NCBI RefSeq assembly: GCF_002453355.1
Contig: NZ_DKGQ01000042.1
Span: 118,122 to 178,867, forward strand
Direction of reading: 5' to 3'
From: Psychrobacter sp. UBA6766
GTDB taxonomy: Bacteria; Pseudomonadota; Gammaproteobacteria; Pseudomonadales; Moraxellaceae
Length of the DNA stretch: 60,746 nucleotides
Shown: positions 36,157 through 44,445 of the stretch, piece by piece
How the letters are laid out: each line of letters begins with the position of its first letter
How positions within the stretch are numbered: position 1 is the first letter of the stretch
Notes under the pieces: generated by a model
The model's input: only the letters and a program-made list of their open reading frames with translations
Database searches by the model: none
Told to the model about the DNA's origin: nothing
Made by a program: the position numbers and the translations under genes

Positions 36157-37782
36157 CTACAATAAAGGACTAAATAAGCGCACCACATTATCGAGCAGAC
36201 GCTCGGCGCCGTGCCGCTCTCGCCACTCCTCTAAGCTCAAAAAACGACAACTTTGCAAGTAGACTTCTTGACAGTCAGCAACCTGAGCGACCATCTCTGG
36301 CGTATAAATCGCTAAGCTGACTTCCATATTTAAATAAAAACTGCGCATATCAATATTGACAGTGCCAAACAGACAGTAATCATCATCAATGACTACAGTT
36401 TTAGCATGTAGTAGTCCACCTTTAAATAAAGCGATCGTTACTCCTGCCTCAAGCAGCTCTTGATAATATGCCTGTGAGGCGTGCTGCACCAAAAATGAGT
36501 CCACCTTTTCAGGAACGATAATCGTCACCTCGACGCCGCGTTTGGCTGCGGTAGTTAGCGCTCCTGATAACGCTTCATCTGGGACAAAATACGGCGTGGT
36601 CATACGAATGCTTTTATTGGCACGATGAATCACCGTCACCAAGGTATTATAAATCACATGCGCCGTGACTTGCGGCGCTGATGGTATCAGCTGTGCCAAT
36701 ACATTCTCTACCACGGGCATTCGCGGTATGACAATAGAGGTCGATCCAATCTCGGGAATCTCATGCGAGTCGAAAAGCTCATCTAACACTTTAACGCGGC
36801 TATTTATATCATTGATGGTCGGGTTCATGACATAGAGCTTACGGGTATAATTATTCACTCGATGATTAAGCGCGTCGAGATTGTCTTTATTTTCCGCTCC
36901 GATATCGGTAGCAACCACCTTCGCCATCGCCGTAGCAATACTCATCGGCTCCTGACTGACACTACGTATCGCTACATCAATCCATTGACCGACGTTTTTA
37001 TTTTGTTTAAAAAACTTTGGATCGACCAAATTAAAGCTACCGATATAGCCTATATGTTCGTCAATAACGATAATTTTACGATGATTTCGCAAATCCGAGC
37101 GTTTAAACAGCGTTTTAAACAACCCAACTGGGAGCGACTGATGCACAAAAACCCCAGCTTCTTCTAGCATACGATGCGGTTTGCTGTTAAAAAAGCTAAA
37201 ACTGCCCACACTATCTGCCAAAATATGACACTCTACGCCGCGCTGCACCGCTGCCATCAACGCATCCATAACTTCAATTATTTGCCCTTTTGGATAAACA
37301 ATATAAAATTCCATTAAGATGATGCGCTGAGCAGCATTGATATCTTCTATTAAACGCCCGAAAATAGCATTTGGCGTGGTCAATAGCTGCATTTGATGAT
37401 CGGGAAATACCCCAAATCCTGTCCAGCGCGTACCGATTTTACTGACGCCGCTGTAATTATCGGGCAGCAGCTCTTGCCCTTTGTCAAACACCAGCTGCTC
37501 ACGTTTTGCCATATCATTCATCAGTAGCCGTGCTTGATTCATACGTGCACGATAACGTCGCCCGATCATCGGCTCACCCAATAAGACATAGGCAATAAAG
37601 CCAACCAAAGGCAAGGTGTAGAGCACAGCAACCCAAGCAATCGACACACCGATATTGCGCTGTACCGTAACGATACGCAGCGTCATGACTATCATAAGAA
37701 TGATGTGCAATAACAGACCCAATCCCGCGAAGTCGCCTAACGACCATGTGGTAAAGTAGTCATCAATAGAAAAGTTACCCAT
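36157..37782 (-). CDS. cls: Cardiolipin synthase (ClsA type)
   Basis: Phospholipase D-family membrane enzyme that condenses two phosphatidylglycerols to cardiolipin. Two N-terminal membrane segments (LGLLLHIILMIVMTL; IAWVAVLYTLPLVGFIAYVLLG) are followed by two HKD sites: HRKIIVIDEHIGYIGSFN near 233 and HAKTVVIDDDYCLFGTVN near 460. The 541-residue length is slightly above ClsA of E. coli (486) because of an insert between the two halves. Monocistronic in appearance, in line with the Sel1 gene after 144 bp. Confidence 0.93.
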   Translation of the reverse strand: MGNFSIDDYFTTWSLGDFAGLGLLLHIILMIVMTLRIVTVQRNIGVSIAWVAVLYTLPLVGFIAYVLLGEPMIGRRYRARMNQARLLMNDMAKREQLVFDKGQELLPDNYSGVSKIGTRWTGFGVFPDHQMQLLTTPNAIFGRLIEDINAAQRIILMEFYIVYPKGQIIEVMDALMAAVQRGVECHILADSVGSFSFFNSKPHRMLEEAGVFVHQSLPVGLFKTLFKRSDLRNHRKIIVIDEHIGYIGSFNLVDPKFFKQNKNVGQWIDVAIRSVSQEPMSIATAMAKVVATDIGAENKDNLDALNHRVNNYTRKLYVMNPTINDINSRVKVLDELFDSHEIPEIGSTSIVIPRMPVVENVLAQLIPSAPQVTAHVIYNTLVTVIHRANKSIRMTTPYFVPDEALSGALTTAAKRGVEVTIIVPEKVDSFLVQHASQAYYQELLEAGVTIALFKGGLLHAKTVVIDDDYCLFGTVNIDMRSFYLNMEVSLAIYTPEMVAQVADCQEVYLQSCRFLSLEEWRERHGAERLLDNVVRLFSPLL

Positions 37783-38260
37783 TTTAAAAATATCTATGTC
37801 CGCCTCCCTCTTTAGATATAACTCAAACTATTTATCTTTTTGCCAACTACTTTATTGATTCGATACAAAAGCATTATCAGTATAGTGGCTTTTAGCAGGC
37901 ACGCAACGAATAACTGTGTAGTGGCTGTATAGCGTACGCTGCATGGTCTATGCAGTTACTTTTCTGCCGCTTTTTGAATGTTAATAAAGACTATTAATCA
38001 CAATTTTAAAAAAATCTGAAATAATATTTGACAGCCATGTGTAAATGTATATAATACACACCCACAGAGCGAGGCTTTATTTAGTTATCCTCTGTTGAAA
38101 GTTATTCAAAGAGTGACAACTTTGAATGTTAGAACTTTTAGAAAATCCTATTTAAAGGATTTCAGTAATACCTAGTTTGGATGCGTCGTTTCCTAGAATT
38201 TACGACAATGTAAATTCTCTTGCGCTCAGACGAAGCAGTGCTTCGTTTTATCCTCACTCA
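37783..38260. other. Region between cls and tRNA-Val with leader RNA
   Basis: The first 240 bases are the upstream region of cls, with nothing else recognised. From 38028 on it carries a strong promoter and an approximately 200-base leader of the tRNA-Val/tRNA-Asp unit. Four successive inverted repeats are visible in the leader: ATTCAAAG/CTTTGAAT (38104-38127), AAATCCT/AGGATTT (38143-38162), AGAATTTAC/GTAAATTCT (38195-38218) and CGAAGC/GCTTCG (38231-38245, followed by TTTT). No convincing protein frame. Confidence 0.7.
38028..38055 (+). promoter_or_regulatory. Strong promoter of the tRNA-Val/tRNA-Asp unit
   Basis: Consensus TTGACA (38028-38033) and consensus TATAAT (38050-38055) with a 16-base spacer. 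This is the best sigma-70 match in the window and the kind expected for stable RNA. Confidence 0.85.
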
Positions 38261-38336
38261 GGGTGATTAGCTCAGTTGGTAGAGCGTCTGCCTTACACGC
38301 AGAATGTCGGCGGTTCGAGCCCGTCATCACCCACCA
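38261..38336 (+). tRNA. tRNA-Val (anticodon UAC)
   Basis: 76 bases with encoded CCA. Acceptor GGGTGAT pairs with ATCACCC; D-arm AGCTCAGTTGGTAGAGC; anticodon stem TCTGC/GCAGA encloses CTTACAC with anticodon TAC; T-loop GTTCGAG. First gene of a two-tRNA transcript. Confidence 0.97.
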
Positions 38337-38374
38337 CTTATTAGCAAGTGGCAAAACATGCTAATACGACCTAA

Positions 38375-38451
38375 GCAGCGGTAGTTCAGTTGGTTAGAAT
38401 ACCGGCCTGTCACGCCGGGGGTCGCGGGTTCGAGTCCCGTCCGCTGCGCCA
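38375..38451 (+). tRNA. tRNA-Asp (anticodon GUC)
   Basis: 77 bases with encoded CCA. Acceptor GCAGCGG pairs with CCGCTGC; anticodon stem CCGGC/GCCGG encloses CTGTCAC with anticodon GTC; T-arm CGGGTTCGAGTCCCG. It follows tRNA-Val by 38 bases and ends in a terminator. Confidence 0.97.
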
Positions 38452-38805
38452 TATTTAAAACTTAGTTTTAATACAAAAGTTTCAACCTCAAGCATTAGAT
38501 TGTTTGAGGTTTTTTTGTGTCCACGTGTCCGCTAAAATACTGATCTATAACATATTTTTCCACCTCTTAGAATATATAGTCTAAGCGGCTTATCTTTTTG
38601 TGTCCCATTCACACTAAATTTAAACCAAAGCAGTTTTACTGCTTTAAAATTTGTAAGCATCTACTTGGTGACCATTTGGTGACCTACCGCGAGAAATTAT
38701 TCAACCCAAAGCTGGCAGACCCTCTAAGATATCTGATACATTGATAGACAGTATTGAAGATAAAGTAATATTAAAACTTTATCTTGTACCCCATCAGAGG
38801 TGTCT
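38452..38805. other. Intergenic region after tRNA-Asp
   Basis: About 350 bases: a terminator, a short inverted repeat AAAGCAG/CTGCTTT (38627-38645), and two direct copies of TTGGTGACC at 38665-38673 and 38676-38684, 11 bases apart. A short unstopped frame across 38680-38806 reads GDLPREIIQPKAGRPSK at its beginning but has no start codon and no recognised relative. Possibly debris of an element once integrated at the tRNA. Confidence 0.5.
38484..38517 (+). terminator. Terminator of the tRNA-Val/tRNA-Asp unit
   Basis: AACCTCAA (38484-38491) pairs with TTGAGGTT (38504-38511), followed by seven T. It begins 32 bases after tRNA-Asp. Confidence 0.85.
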
Positions 38806-40023
38806 ATGATTACCATCGCTAAAAATCGGTTTTATACGGGCAATACCACATCGCTTTTTAGCGCTGAGGTTGCTAAACACGTTCGTCAGTTTCATACCCG
38901 AATAGAAAACTATCAGCCAACGCCTTTGGTGTCATTATCCATGCTAGCAAAAAAACTGGGCGTAAAAGCCATTGTTATCAAAGATGAATCACATCGATTT
39001 GGACTCAAGGCTTATAAAGCGCTTGGCGGCTCCTACGCACTGGGACAAATATTGGCCGATCGCCTCAATATCGATATCCGTGACCTCGATATCAACACCG
39101 TTGCTGCCAAACTTGAGACACCTTTGATATTTATCACGGCGACTGCGGGTAATCATGGGATAGGCGTTGCTTGGGCGGCTCAGAAAATGGGGCAAAAAGC
39201 CATCATTTATATGCCAAAAGGATCACCGATAGCAAACGCTGAGCGCGTCCGAGAATTGGGATCGGAATGTTTTATCACTGATGACAACTATGACGACACC
39301 GTTCGCTTGGCAAATAACATAGCGCAAAAAAACCATTGGATACTGATTCAAGACACTGCCTGGGAAGGCTATCACGACATTCCCACATGGATTTGCCAAG
39401 GCTACCTAACCATGGCCGATGAAGCGGTCGAACAAATGGCGCTTTTAGATTTGGACACCCCAACTCATGTGATGCTGCAAGCAGGGGTCGGCTCTATGGC
39501 AGGCAGTATGCTTGAGTATTTGGTGGACAAACTTGGGCCAGAAAGTTTTCAGAGTATCATCACTGAACCTTCGGTAGCAAACTGTATCTTTCGCTCAGGG
39601 ACGAGTGCTCACGGCGATAGGGTCAATGTTTCAGAAAACATCGATACTATTATGACGGGAATGGCTTGCGAGGTGCCAAGAGTGCTTGACACCATTATGA
39701 CAGGACTTGCTTGCGATGAACCCAATCCCGACACGTGGCCGATATTAAAACAGTGCAGCAACTATTTTGCCCATGCTGATGATTCGGTATCAGCAGTGGG
39801 AATGCGTGTGCTTGGCAATCCGCTTATTGGCGATACTCAAGTAATTAGCGGGGCATCAGGTGCCATCACCTTGGGTCTTCTTTATCAGCTTTGCCAAGAC
39901 AGCCGTTATCTTGATAGCCGCGAACAATTGGGGTTAAACCAAGACGCTGTGATTTTATTGTTTAATACTGAAGGCGACACCAATCCTAGTGGCTATCGCG
40001 ACATCGTATGGAATGGCAGCTGA
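38806..40023 (+). CDS. dpaL: Diaminopropionate ammonia-lyase family PLP enzyme
   Basis: Fold-type II PLP enzyme aligning by eye with E. coli YgeX/DpaL, which cleaves 2,3-diaminopropionate to pyruvate and ammonia. From the ATG at 38806 (AGAGG five bases upstream; GTG at 38800 is the alternative) it has 405 residues. PLP lysine is Lys71 in KAYKALGG; the phosphate loop is QAGVGSMAG; QDTAWEGY is retained. Two oddities: the E. coli motif TTTDGNHG, with a catalytic Asp (Asp120 as I recall), is here TATAGNHG with Ala114; and residues 280-294 and 295-309 are a tandem duplication (DTIMTGMAC…, DTIMTGLAC…). Substrate and activity are therefore uncertain. Monocistronic. Confidence 0.85.
   Translation: MITIAKNRFYTGNTTSLFSAEVAKHVRQFHTRIENYQPTPLVSLSMLAKKLGVKAIVIKDESHRFGLKAYKALGGSYALGQILADRLNIDIRDLDINTVAAKLETPLIFITATAGNHGIGVAWAAQKMGQKAIIYMPKGSPIANAERVRELGSECFITDDNYDDTVRLANNIAQKNHWILIQDTAWEGYHDIPTWICQGYLTMADEAVEQMALLDLDTPTHVMLQAGVGSMAGSMLEYLVDKLGPESFQSIITEPSVANCIFRSGTSAHGDRVNVSENIDTIMTGMACEVPRVLDTIMTGLACDEPNPDTWPILKQCSNYFAHADDSVSAVGMRVLGNPLIGDTQVISGASGAITLGLLYQLCQDSRYLDSREQLGLNQDAVILLFNTEGDTNPSGYRDIVWNGS
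39643..39732 (+). repeat. In-frame 45-bp tandem duplication inside the dpaL-like gene
   Basis: Unit 1 begins at 39643 and unit 2 at 39688. The first ten codons of each unit are very similar (GATACTATTATGACGGGAAT versus GACACCATTATGACAGGACT) and the rest diverges, so it is not recent. It adds 15 residues to a region that is single-copy in E. coli DpaL. Confidence 0.8.
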
Positions 40024-40036
40024 TCAGCATGTGTGC

Positions 40037-40474
40037 TTAGAACCCCGAACGAAATAGCGTTCCAACCACGATAAAGGCGACTGAAAATAGCGTCACCAAA
40101 ATAATATTAATGGCAAACCCATTTAAGTTGTTGGCAGATAAACGTGGAATTACCCAAAAACGCGCATGCATCGCGACTAGTGCCGTCAGTAATAACAAAC
40201 TCAGCTTCATACCAATCAACACACTGATGTCATTATCAAAAGCAAACCACATCCCTATATTAGGTAATATTTTATATGCCATCCATAATCCAGTGATGAT
40301 TTGAATGACTAATGCAGGCATACCGATTTTTTCAAACTGCCCCTCAAATTGTAACAATGCGTCTAAATTACGTGAAGATAGCACTTTTGGCAGCACCACT
40401 AATGCTAGTATTAAATGACCACCTGTCCAAATTGCAGCCCCGAGTAAATGCAAAATTAAGAGATAATTAAGCAT
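40037..40474 (-). CDS. CopD-like four-helix membrane protein
   Basis: 145 residues, four membrane segments, starting MLNYLLILHLLGAAIWTGGH. The pattern LHLLGAAIWTGGHL, the mid-protein GLWMAYK and the MHARFWV segment fit the CopD/DUF2269-type family, whose conserved histidines are proposed to bind copper or haem. A single short domain rather than full CopD. Divergent from the hemerythrin gene with 60 bp between. Function is not proven; the copper link is from family naming only. Confidence 0.75.
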   Translation of the reverse strand: MLNYLLILHLLGAAIWTGGHLILALVVLPKVLSSRNLDALLQFEGQFEKIGMPALVIQIITGLWMAYKILPNIGMWFAFDNDISVLIGMKLSLLLLTALVAMHARFWVIPRLSANNLNGFAINIILVTLFSVAFIVVGTLFRSGF

Positions 40475-40534
40475 AAAATATCACTCCAAATAATTAACCA
40501 ATCATGACTTTTCGAAGCATTAAGGTATTTAATT

Positions 40535-41014
40535 ATGAAACGCGCCAATCAATTACAGCCACTGTCACGCCAACATCATCTTGGGCTCAATCTGTCTCGT
40601 CATGCCAAAGAAAGCTTAGATGAACCCGAAGAGATTGCCAAACACTGGCATAATCTCACCTCTTATATTGACGATATGCAGTATCATTTCCAGATTGAAG
40701 ATAACTTGATTGCTATTGCATTGGAGCCATACCGTGCTACTCAGCCGGAGGTTGCCTCGGTACTAGAAGCGCTTGATGGGCAACACAAGCAGTTGCATCA
40801 ACTAATAAACACAGTCGAACAGTCACAACAGTCTGCTGGTAATGCTATCACAGTCGCGCAAGTTAAAGCGCTTGGCACCCTATTATACGACCATATTCGC
40901 TTTGAAGAGCGCGAGCTATACCCTACGGTAGAAAAATATCTGTCGGAAGACGAGCTAGATGCTGTTTATAAAGCCAGCCCAGATAGTATTAAGCGCCCTG
41001 ATGAGAATCGGTAA
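40535..41014 (+). CDS. Hemerythrin HHE domain protein
   Basis: 159-residue all-helical cytosolic protein expected to bind a non-haem di-iron centre. Ligand-type residues appear in the usual order: SRQHHLGLNLSRHAKE, YHFQIEDNLI, LDGQHKQLHQL and LYDHIRFEERELYP. Such proteins sense or handle oxygen, nitric oxide or iron; the exact role here is unknown. Its own terminator follows at 41049. Confidence 0.88.
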   Translation: MKRANQLQPLSRQHHLGLNLSRHAKESLDEPEEIAKHWHNLTSYIDDMQYHFQIEDNLIAIALEPYRATQPEVASVLEALDGQHKQLHQLINTVEQSQQSAGNAITVAQVKALGTLLYDHIRFEERELYPTVEKYLSEDELDAVYKASPDSIKRPDENR

Positions 41015-41048
41015 TCTATTAAACCTTAGCTAAAAAGACTGATTAAGC

Positions 41049-41107
41049 AAAAAAGCCCGCAAAGACACGATCCATACTTTGGCATTCGTTTTATTTGCGG
41101 GCTTTTT
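41049..41107. terminator. Bidirectional terminator between hemerythrin and orn
   Basis: AAAAAGCCCGCAAA and TTTGCGGGCTTTTT are exact reverse complements with a 30-base loop. Placed between two convergent genes, it can stop both. Confidence 0.8.
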
Positions 41108-41180
41108 AGCTGCTTTATATTTTAAATAGACTTATCGCTAAAGCGCTATTTTTATCGCTTTAACCTTTACGCCTCAAACA

Positions 41181-41768
41181 CTAAGGCATCAGTTTAAAGA
41201 AATGTTGACGGTAGTGCTTTAATTCACGGATAGAATCGCGAATATCATCTAATGCTAAATGACTGCCGCCTTTTTCAAAGTTCTTTAGAATATCGGGACG
41301 CCAACGGAAACACAGCTCTTTAATCGATGACACATCAAGGTTGCGATAATGGAAAAACCTTTCTAATTCTGGCATTTGACGCGCCAGAAAGCGACGATCT
41401 TGACAGATTGAGTTGCCGCACATGGGCGACTTGCCACTATCGACCCATTTATTCAAAAACTTAATGGTTTCCGCTTCCGCCTCTGCTAAGGTCACCGTAC
41501 TACGGCGCACGCGGTCGACCAAGCCTGACTGACCGTGCTGCTTGGTATTCCAGTCATCCATTTTATTTAACACTTGATCTGATACCTTAATCGCAAACAC
41601 AGGACCTTCAGCAAGGACGTTTAAATCCTCATCCGTCACTACGGTAGCAATCTCAATAATTTCGTCATTTAAAGTATCAAGTCCGGTCATTTCTAGATCA
41701 ATCCATACCAGCCCTTTTTTACCTTGGTTTTTGATTTTAATTTTATTGGGATGGTCGTCGGTACTCAT
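41181..41768 (-). CDS. orn: Oligoribonuclease
   Basis: DEDDh 3'-5' exonuclease that degrades the last 2-5 nucleotides of RNA and linear di-nucleotides such as pGpG. Motifs: VWIDLEMTGLD (Exo I), GNSICQDRRFL (Exo II) and SHLALDDIRDSI (Exo III, with His and Asp). The ATG at 41768 has GGA eight bases upstream and gives 195 residues; an upstream in-frame start at 41822 is not supported. The first 15 residues are a polar extension relative to E. coli. Divergent from rsgA, as in many gammaproteobacteria. Confidence 0.95.
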   Translation of the reverse strand: MSTDDHPNKIKIKNQGKKGLVWIDLEMTGLDTLNDEIIEIATVVTDEDLNVLAEGPVFAIKVSDQVLNKMDDWNTKQHGQSGLVDRVRRSTVTLAEAEAETIKFLNKWVDSGKSPMCGNSICQDRRFLARQMPELERFFHYRNLDVSSIKELCFRWRPDILKNFEKGGSHLALDDIRDSIRELKHYRQHFFKLMP

Positions 41769-41995
41769 AAAATATCCTATAGTCAATAAAGTCTGAAACG
41801 ATTGGCAAGCCATGTTAACCAAATAAAACAGTTATAAACGGTCATGCTCAGATAACATTGGTTTGTGTCTATTTATTTATAACGCCGAAAAAATCTAAAA
41901 CATTACAAAACCACTATCTGCTCTAGGCGCTTTAGGCTGTATGTTAGCAAATTTTCACGCTACACTTAGCAATATTTTTCTAATAGGTTCAAACC

Positions 41996-43099
41996 ATGGC
42001 ACTAATCCGGCAACGCAAACTGACTAAACAGCAGATTCGTCGCATCGACAAACAGCAGCTTGACAGTCAAGACAGCATCGATGACAGTTTGATGGATGGC
42101 GTGGTCATGGCGCATTATGGCAAGCAACTAGAAGTTCAAGTGACCAGCTTGCCTGCGGTGCTACCTGTGCAACCTAAGATTGCGCCTGATGACCCTGAGC
42201 CATTTTGGCAAGAGCTGGCATTAGGCGATATTTGGCGGTGTCATGTGCGAACTAACTTGCCAATGCTAGCGGCTGGCGACCAAGTACGCTGGACTGCCGA
42301 TCCTAATACTGGTTTTGGCCGTATCGAATCAGTCAAACCTCGCAGCTCTCTTGTCTCACGCCCCGACCGTTATCATAAGCTTAAGCCCGTCGCTGCCAAT
42401 GTCGATATTTTGGCAATTGTATTTGCGCCATTACCTGCTGCCGCCCCAACCTTGATTGATCGCTACTTAGTGGTTTGTCATCATGCCGGCGTTAAGCCAC
42501 TGTTGGTCCTTAATAAGGCCGATCTACTAGCGCAAGAAAACGGCGTCGATACTAGTGAATTATTGGCACAATATGCAGCGCTTGGTTACGAGAGCGTACT
42601 GACTTCGGTCGATTGTCCTGAAAATATCGCTGATAGTGATGAGCAAAAAGGTCTTGATGAATTAAAACGCTATATCGATAAAAAGCTGGTTATTTTTGCA
42701 GGGCAATCTGGCGTCGGTAAAAGCAGTTTGATTAACGCCCTACTGCCAGAGTCAGAGCAAGTGGTAAATATTATCTCCGAAAACTCCAAATTGGGTCAGC
42801 ATACGACGACGACCAGCCGCCTATTACCCTTTAACCCAGATGACTTAACCCAAGGCGGCATCGTCGATACACCTGGTATTCGCGAGTACGGCATTTGGCA
42901 TCTATCACCCGATGATATTATCTCAGGCTTTATCGAGCTTGCGCCACTGGCAGGTGATTGCCAGTTCCGCGATTGTCGCCATACCCATAACAGTAAAGGC
43001 TGCGCCTTATGGCAAGCGGTTGCGGACGGCGAAGTATTGCAGCGCCGTGTTGAAAACCTTGTGACGTTAATAGAAGAGGCGGATACTAAGCCTTATTAG
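41996..43099 (+). CDS. rsgA: Ribosome small subunit-dependent GTPase RsgA
   Basis: Late assembly factor of the 30S subunit. Circularly permuted GTPase: G4 LVLNKADL precedes G1 GQSGVGKSSLINALL, and G3 is VDTPGIREYG. An OB domain lies in front (residues 30-115) and a zinc knuckle behind (CQFRDCRHTHNSKGCAL). Length of 367 is slightly long because of the N-terminal basic stretch. Start ATG at 41996. Divergent from orn. Confidence 0.96.
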   Translation: MALIRQRKLTKQQIRRIDKQQLDSQDSIDDSLMDGVVMAHYGKQLEVQVTSLPAVLPVQPKIAPDDPEPFWQELALGDIWRCHVRTNLPMLAAGDQVRWTADPNTGFGRIESVKPRSSLVSRPDRYHKLKPVAANVDILAIVFAPLPAAAPTLIDRYLVVCHHAGVKPLLVLNKADLLAQENGVDTSELLAQYAALGYESVLTSVDCPENIADSDEQKGLDELKRYIDKKLVIFAGQSGVGKSSLINALLPESEQVVNIISENSKLGQHTTTTSRLLPFNPDDLTQGGIVDTPGIREYGIWHLSPDDIISGFIELAPLAGDCQFRDCRHTHNSKGCALWQAVADGEVLQRRVENLVTLIEEADTKPY

Positions 43100-43245
43100 C
43101 AGATATGTCTAAAGGTTACTGATAAAGGAACGACGAAGCCATCGCCCGTTTACTATAGATGACCTTATCGGTATAATAGTGCCTTGTTCACTTTATTAGG
43201 CTATTTTCTTAGCTTAACCGAACACTTATTTTTTGGAGGTATGGT

Positions 43246-43701
43246 TTGGATCGTGCGCTGGAGTTTGTGGGCAACCACCCGTTTTTATTTGGTATATTAG
43301 CCGTACTTGCCGTGCTGTTTTTTGCTATTGAAAACAAACGTAGTGGCAGAAAAATATCGCCCAATACTTTGGGTATGATGGTTAACTCGCAAAATGCGCA
43401 GTTGATCGATATTCGTGCCAAAAAGAAATTTGAGACCGGTTATATCCAAGGCAGTCGCAACATACCTTTTACTGAGCTCAAAGACCGCATTGAGGAAGTT
43501 CGTGCGATTGAGCAGCCAGTGATTATCATCTGCGATATGGGTGTACAAGCAGGCGCGGCAGTACAAATGATTGGTAAAGACAATGTCTATCGCCTAGACG
43601 GTGGTATTGGCGGCTGGCAGGCAGCGGGAATGCCACTGGTTGGTCTAAAAGATGTCAAATCCAAAAATAAAGGTAAAGCCAAGCCTACCTTGCACAAATA
43701 A
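43246..43701 (+). CDS. yibN: Membrane-anchored rhodanese (YibN type)
   Basis: Single-domain rhodanese behind an N-terminal membrane helix (FLFGILAVLAVLFFAI). The rhodanese part reads IDIRAKKKFETGYIQGSRNIP and ICDMGVQAGAAVQMIG; the position of the catalytic Cys in active rhodaneses is occupied within CDMGVQ by a shifted Cys, so sulfurtransferase activity is doubtful. The start is TTG at 43246: GGAGG lies six bases before it, while an ATG at 43241 is out of frame and one base from the ribosome site. It is followed by grxC and secB, the same order as yibN-grxC-secB in E. coli, which supports the name. Confidence 0.82.
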   Translation: MDRALEFVGNHPFLFGILAVLAVLFFAIENKRSGRKISPNTLGMMVNSQNAQLIDIRAKKKFETGYIQGSRNIPFTELKDRIEEVRAIEQPVIIICDMGVQAGAAVQMIGKDNVYRLDGGIGGWQAAGMPLVGLKDVKSKNKGKAKPTLHK

Positions 43702-43734
43702 CTTATACTTTCTCATTTTGTACAAACCGTCATC

Positions 43735-43765
43735 AAAAAAACACCTTTTTATAAGGTGTTTTTTT
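43735..43765 (+). terminator. Terminator after the rhodanese gene
   Basis: AAAACACCTT and AAGGTGTTTT form a stem over a short loop, with A and T runs on either side; 34 bases behind the stop. Confidence 0.85.
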
Positions 43766-43982
43766 ATGCGCCAGTTATGCTACTCTCAGCGCTTTTGGGT
43801 CAAAAGTGGTTGAAATTGAGATAGTCATCCCCACTTTATAATAAGCATTAATAAATCACGGTGCAATTACGTATCAATAACGAACCATACTAGTTTTTAC
43901 CCTGTAATTTTTTCATATTGCTATTTATCATATTACTTATAATAAAACTCTTCACTCATAAATTTATAAATAAGGATTTATC

Positions 43983-44246
43983 ATGACTGTTTCTGTTAAA
44001 GTGTACACCACCCCTATTTGCCCATACTGCGCAAACGCTAAGCAACTCTTACAATCTAAAGGCGTTGATTATGAAGAAGTTGGTATGCACGACATCAGCC
44101 GCGAAGAGCGTCAAGCATTGATGCAAAAGACCAATAACTATCGTACTGTGCCACAAATTTTTATTGGCGATACCTTTGTGGGTGGTTTTGATGAGCTTAA
44201 TCAAATGAATCAGCAAGGCAAACTTGACGAGCTATTGGCTGGTTAA
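43983..44246 (+). CDS. grxC: Glutaredoxin 3
   Basis: 87-residue dithiol glutaredoxin that reduces disulfides with glutathione. The active site CPYC is at residues 13-16; the cis-Pro motif is YRTVPQIF, and GGFDELNQM is the glutathione-binding end. Length is normal. AAGGA lies upstream of the ATG. Between yibN and secB, each of which appears to be its own unit because of the terminator in front and a 199-bp spacer behind. Confidence 0.96.
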   Translation: MTVSVKVYTTPICPYCANAKQLLQSKGVDYEEVGMHDISREERQALMQKTNNYRTVPQIFIGDTFVGGFDELNQMNQQGKLDELLAG

Positions 44247-44445
44247 TTTGCTATCTTGCTCTACTGTCAGTTTTTATCAATGTAAAAATAAACAGCAGTA
44301 GTGATAAGTTATTTTGCTAAAAATAGCGATTTACCAAAAAACGCTGAGATAAAACCTTAAAACTCAGTCTCGATTTATATTACAATGAGATGTTGTTACA
44401 ATAACAGTTTGCCCTATTATTTGATTAATTTTTAGAGGAATTACC

